NCBI GenBank assembly: GCA_030526425.1 | Contig: JAUNCT010000013.1 | Span: forward strand, 1-61,160 | DNA from: Clostridia bacterium | GTDB lineage: Bacteria > Bacillota > Clostridia > Christensenellales > CAG-138 | DNA: 61,160 nt | Reading direction: 5' to 3' | In this document: positions 58,423 through 61,160 of the stretch, piece after piece | How positions within the stretch are numbered: the first letter of the stretch is position 1 | How the letters are laid out: each line of letters opens with the position of its first letter | The notes under the pieces: generated by a model | Seen by the model: only the letters and a program-made list of their open reading frames with translations | Databases searched by the model: none | What the model was told of the DNA's origin: nothing | Made by a program: the position numbers and the translations under genes

Positions 58423-59598
58423 TTACGCCTTATTATACCCCGCCGCCGCGCATTTTTCCAGAAACTCCCGTCCCTCGCGGACGCCCCCGCACGCGTGCAG
58501 GCTCCGTGCCATGGCTTTCGCCGCGTTCTTGTAAGATGTTTGCCCCAATACCGTCTCCAACGCACAGCGGATCGCTTCCGGGTCCGTGTTCCGAAGCAGC
58601 TGTCCCGCCCCGACTTCGGCGGTCCTCCGGGCAACGGCGCCCTGTTCCGGCGTCTGGGGCGCGAGCACGAGCGGCACGCCGCTCCACAGCGCTTCGGAAA
58701 CGGAGTTCATTCCGCAGTGCGTCAGAAAAACATCCGCAATCCCGAGGACGGACATTTGGTCGACGCTCCGGTACAGGCGCACGTTCTCCGGAACATCGGC
58801 GGGAGCAACCTCCGTTTCCCCCGTCGATACAAGCACCTGCCAATCCGTGCCGCGCACGGCTTCGATGGCGTTCTTCAGCAGCCGCTCGTTCGATACGACG
58901 GTACCGAGCGAGATGTAGACCGTTTTTCCGGCGGTTTTCTCCGTTTTCTCCATTGCAGGGCGGACCGACGGACCGATGAAGCGGTACCGTTCCGAAAAGG
59001 TCTTCGCACACGGTTGGAACGCCTTCGATGTGTAGACGACGGTGTTCGTGTCGTTGTCGTTCGCAATGATATCGAACACGCTTTTGACGGGATAGCCCGC
59101 CGCCCGCAGACGCCCGAGCGCACGGCTGACACGTGGCATCGCAAACAGCATTTTGATCATACTACCCGCGCTTTGCGGCATGTATTTCGATGAGTAGCGG
59201 TTGAACGCGAACGTCGTCGTCGAACACACATACGGAATGCCGAACTTCAGCGCCGCGAGTTTTCCCCAGAACGCCACCGAGTCGGAGACGATCAGGTCCG
59301 GGCGCCACGCACCGAGTTCCCGCGTCAGCAACGGGTCGAGCGCCAGCGTCGCCCGTACGATGAGCTCCGTGGAATACGCGATGTCCTTGCCGACGCGGTC
59401 GCCCGCATCTCGCTCGCCGTCGCCGAGGTCGTAATCGTCGCAGGGAACGAAGGTCGCGCCCGCCTTCTCGATCTTTTCGCGGAACATCGCGAACGAGAAG
59501 TACCGTACCTCGTGCCCCGCGCGCGTCATCTCCTCCACAAGCCCCAACGTCGGGTTCGTATGCCCATGCGCCGGGATGCAAAACCAAGCGATCTTCAT
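58423..59598 (-). CDS. UDP-glycosyltransferase (GT1, MGT/YjiC-like)
   Basis: A 391-residue GT-B enzyme starting MKIAWFCIPAHGHTNPTLGLVEEM. The C-terminal donor site is seen in FLTHCGMNSVSEALWSGVPLVLAPQTPEQ, a PSPG-like loop. Members of this macrolide-glycosyltransferase group glycosylate small lipophilic acceptors, including antibiotics; the acceptor cannot be told. Translation is coupled to the upstream regulator (one base between stop and start), so the two probably form a defence or modification unit. Confidence 0.85.
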   Translation of the reverse strand: MKIAWFCIPAHGHTNPTLGLVEEMTRAGHEVRYFSFAMFREKIEKAGATFVPCDDYDLGDGERDAGDRVGKDIAYSTELIVRATLALDPLLTRELGAWRPDLIVSDSVAFWGKLAALKFGIPYVCSTTTFAFNRYSSKYMPQSAGSMIKMLFAMPRVSRALGRLRAAGYPVKSVFDIIANDNDTNTVVYTSKAFQPCAKTFSERYRFIGPSVRPAMEKTEKTAGKTVYISLGTVVSNERLLKNAIEAVRGTDWQVLVSTGETEVAPADVPENVRLYRSVDQMSVLGIADVFLTHCGMNSVSEALWSGVPLVLAPQTPEQGAVARRTAEVGAGQLLRNTDPEAIRCALETVLGQTSYKNAAKAMARSLHACGGVREGREFLEKCAAAGYNKA

Positions 59599-59599
59599 T

Positions 59600-60037
59600 T
59601 CAGCCGTTCTCCTTCCCCGCCTGCTCCATCAGTTGTCTGAGCTGCGCTTCGAAATCCTCCGCCTTTTTCAGGGCGATGCCTTCGCCCTCGGAACCGAGCA
59701 CCACCAAACGGTCACCGCATTTCAAGCTGAAGGTCTCGCGCGCGACTTTCGGGATCACGATCTGCCCGCGCTCGCTGATGGTCACGCTGCCCCAAATGTA
59801 CTTGCCCTTCGGCGGCGGCAGCAATGCGGTCCCGGCGTCCGTCGTGTGCTCCCGCATCAGGTTCTCGACCGTTGTTCCGAAAAACTCCGCCAGAGCCATG
59901 CACCGCTCCACATCGGGCACCGAGGTTCCCTTTTCCCACTTGGCGTAGGCCTGCCGAGAAACGCCGACCTTCTCGGCAAGCTCCTCCTGCGTCAGCCCGT
60001 TCATGTTTCTCAGTGCCGTCAGATTCTTTCCGAGCAT
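59600..60037 (-). CDS. HTH (Cro/CI) - AbrB-like fusion regulator
   Basis: A 145-residue DNA-binding protein with an N-terminal HTH_3 domain (about 1-60; LGKNLTALRNMNGLTQEELAEKVGVSRQAYAKWEKG) and a C-terminal SpoVT-AbrB swapped-hairpin domain (about 82-125; VTISERGQIVIPKVARETF). Two different DNA-binding folds in one chain are unusual but known in Clostridia. The start at 60037 fits the HTH; a longer frame upstream crosses the promoter. It is one base before the glycosyltransferase gene and probably regulates it. Confidence 0.88.
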   Translation of the reverse strand: MLGKNLTALRNMNGLTQEELAEKVGVSRQAYAKWEKGTSVPDVERCMALAEFFGTTVENLMREHTTDAGTALLPPPKGKYIWGSVTISERGQIVIPKVARETFSLKCGDRLVVLGSEGEGIALKKAEDFEAQLRQLMEQAGKENG

Positions 60038-60076
60038 GATGTTCCTCTCCGTTGCGAAATTTGCTTTTGTAAAACT

Positions 60077-60105
60077 ATTGTAATCCCCGGTTGCCTTCCG
60101 TTCAA
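60077..60105 (-). promoter_or_regulatory. Promoter of the HTH-AbrB / glycosyltransferase operon
   Basis: TTGAAC (60105-60100), 17 nt, TACAAT (60082-60077) on the minus strand. Confidence 0.75.
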
Positions 60106-60171
60106 GCAACCGCACTTTGCGTGTCGGTGCTCTTTCCGTTCGTTTCGGTTGCATCCTCCGCCCCGCGCCGC

Positions 60172-60200
60172 TTGACAGACCGTGCGAACAAGGGTAGGAT
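60172..60200 (+). promoter_or_regulatory. Promoter of the small unknown gene and deaminase
   Basis: TTGACA (60172-60177), 17 nt, TAGGAT (60195-60200), followed by GGGAGG before the ATG at 60234. Confidence 0.65.
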
Positions 60201-60233
60201 GAAACGGTATCCCAACCGGAACGGGAGGAACGC

Positions 60234-60509
60234 ATGCCGAAACGACCGCCGAAAAACGCACAAAACATCCACCGCCTGATGCGCGAACTCGGGTTCACCG
60301 AAACCTTCACCGCAGGCATCGTATCCATGCTGGATACCGATTTCGTGGCGGACCGGCTGTACGGCTATCTCAGAAACGCCCGCCCGCGCAGCGAGACCGC
60401 CGTTGCGGACGAGGTCGTCGCGGTCTTCACCGACCGCGAAAAATACCGGCAAAAGCACATCGATGATGCAATCATCGCACGAAGAACGATCGTCGACTCC
60501 CGCAGATGA
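60234..60509 (+). CDS. Small protein of unknown function
   Basis: A 91-residue basic protein (MPKRPPKNAQNIHRLMREL..., ending RRTIVDSRR). It has no signal or membrane segment and no motif I recognise. A good ribosome site (GGGAGG, seven bases upstream), its own promoter and tight spacing (22 bases) to the next gene argue that it is real. It may be functionally tied to the deaminase; that is only context. Confidence 0.65.
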   Translation: MPKRPPKNAQNIHRLMRELGFTETFTAGIVSMLDTDFVADRLYGYLRNARPRSETAVADEVVAVFTDREKYRQKHIDDAIIARRTIVDSRR

Positions 60510-60531
60510 ATTCTTTGAGGAGGTAACCCCT

Positions 60532-60999
60532 TTGACACTCGATGAACGAATGATGAGAGAAGCGATCCGCCTTTCCGCGCTCGCCGTGGAGCACGGCAAC
60601 GAGCCCTTCGGCGCCGTCCTCGTCAAGGACGGAGAGATCGTCTTCACCAACGAAAACCAAATCTACACCATGCACGACCCGACCTTTCATGGCGAAACGG
60701 GTCTGATCCGCCGCTTCTGTGCGGAAACCGGCATCACCGACCTCAGAGAATACACCATGTATTCGAGCTGTGAGCCCTGCTTCATGTGCAGCGGCGCCAT
60801 GGTTTGGGTAAAGCTCGGGCGGCTGGTCTACGCCGCAAGCAACCGCGACCTCGAGTCCATCTTCGGGGACGAAGGCTCCGACTGCAGCGCGCTCGTGTTC
60901 GCGAACTCCAACTGGAAACCGGAAGTCACCGCCGGCGTCCTCCGCGACGAGGCGTTCCCCATTCTCGAAAACTACTTTTCGAACCACATCAAGGGCTGA
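60532..60999 (+). CDS. Nucleoside/cytosine deaminase-like protein (CDA fold)
   Basis: A 155-residue zinc deaminase. The zinc site is His-Gly-Glu in DPTFHGETGLIRR and Pro-Cys-x2-Cys in SSCEPCFMCSGA. The HGE variant (instead of HAE) is also seen in yeast cytosine deaminase, so a cytosine or guanine/nucleoside substrate is possible; TadA-type tRNA editing is less likely. I set the start at TTG 60532, eight bases after GAGGAGG; a first ATG at 60550 is less well placed. Terminator follows at 61011. Confidence 0.82.
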   Translation: MTLDERMMREAIRLSALAVEHGNEPFGAVLVKDGEIVFTNENQIYTMHDPTFHGETGLIRRFCAETGITDLREYTMYSSCEPCFMCSGAMVWVKLGRLVYAASNRDLESIFGDEGSDCSALVFANSNWKPEVTAGVLRDEAFPILENYFSNHIKG

Positions 61000-61010
61000 A
61001 GCCCACGGCA

Positions 61011-61042
61011 AAACAGCACGGACACGCACCGTGCTGTTTTCT
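61011..61042 (+). terminator. Terminator after the deaminase gene
   Basis: Stem AAACAGCACGG / CCGTGCTGTTT followed by TTTTCTGTTT. Confidence 0.8.
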
Positions 61043-61095
61043 GTTTCCCCTGTCCCGGTCCTCTGTTTTCCCGCCTGCATCGCCGTTTTCGGCAT

Positions 61096-61126
61096 GAAAA
61101 AAAGGCTCCCCGAAGGGAGCCTTTTT
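61096..61126 (-). terminator. Terminator of a gene entering from the right edge
   Basis: Stem AAAGGCTCCC / GGGAGCCTTT, CGAA loop, and a TTTTTTT tract on the minus strand. Confidence 0.85.
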
Positions 61127-61142
61127 ATGAGAGTAAGATGAC

Positions 61143-61160
61143 TTACTCGATGACGCTGGC
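61143..61160 (-). CDS. C-terminal end of an unidentified minus-strand gene
   Basis: The last bases read in frame as Ala-Ser-Val-Ile-Glu-stop on the minus strand, 16 bases before a strong terminator. Too short to identify. It is truncated by the window edge. Confidence 0.4.
   Translation of the reverse strand, partial: ASVIE

Overview
The window looks like chromosomal DNA from a GC-rich member of the Clostridia (Bacillota), probably uncultured. Supporting signs are a T-box leader in front of ileS, an HrcA/CIRCE heat-shock operon, the dgt-dnaG-rpoD and rpmH-rnpA-yidD-yidC-jag orders, a Clostridia-type CarD protein and sigma-A-type promoters (TTGACA / TATAAT). Nearly all of it is tightly packed housekeeping sequence, mostly on the minus strand. 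I saw no tRNA, rRNA, CRISPR array, insertion sequence or replication origin.

Layout. 0-2.1 kb: a short alaS (+). 2.1-6.9 kb (-): rpmH, rnpA, yidD, yidC, jag, mnmE and a UPF0489 gene. 7.0-11.6 kb (-): nucleoside hydrolase, CarD-like regulator, YgbA_NO-family protein, AlaA-type aminotransferase and prs. 11.8-17.9 kb (-): dgt-dnaG-rpoD, then dnaJ and an Mrp ATPase. 18-23.6 kb (-): the CIRCE-controlled operon hrcA-grpE-[Hsp70::GrpE fusion]-dnaK-dnaJ. 23.8-28.8 kb (-): two membrane proteins and ileS with its T-box. 29.1-34.0 kb (-): DUF4956, a VTC polyphosphate polymerase-like protein and a large membrane-anchored CotH/lamin-tail protein. 34.2-41.6 kb (-): recF-gyrB-gyrA and a tRNA nucleotidyltransferase. 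41.8-43.7 kb (-): a CapD/FlaA1-like sugar dehydratase. 43.8-44.8 kb (+): rplM-rpsI. 45-50.1 kb: pdxR facing pdxST, then a copper-type module (HMA/TauE-SafE/cupredoxin protein plus a DUF2318 lipoprotein) behind a CsoR-like operator. This stretch has different codon use and may be imported. 50.4-61 kb: a diguanylate cyclase, DegV, a TetR regulator, proC-proB-proA, an iron alcohol dehydrogenase, rlmH, a glycosyltransferase with an HTH-AbrB regulator, and a small unknown gene with a deaminase.

The most unusual object is the gene at 20011-21891. It encodes one continuous polypeptide made of an Hsp70 nucleotide-binding domain, an Hsp70 substrate-binding beta domain and an apparently intact GrpE head, in place of the Hsp70 lid. 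It sits between a normal grpE and a normal dnaK. Its Hsp70 part has lost several residues known to be needed for ATP hydrolysis and the hydrophobic interdomain linker, while the GrpE part keeps its signature. I read it as the product of a tandem grpE-dnaK duplication followed by an in-frame deletion, giving a pseudo-Hsp70 tethered to a nucleotide-exchange factor. Other points worth a second look are the CotH-VTC-DUF4956 operon, a nested RNA structure between ileS and a DUF554 gene, palindromes around the prs promoter, a near-leaderless sugar dehydratase mRNA, and the CsoR-type operator.
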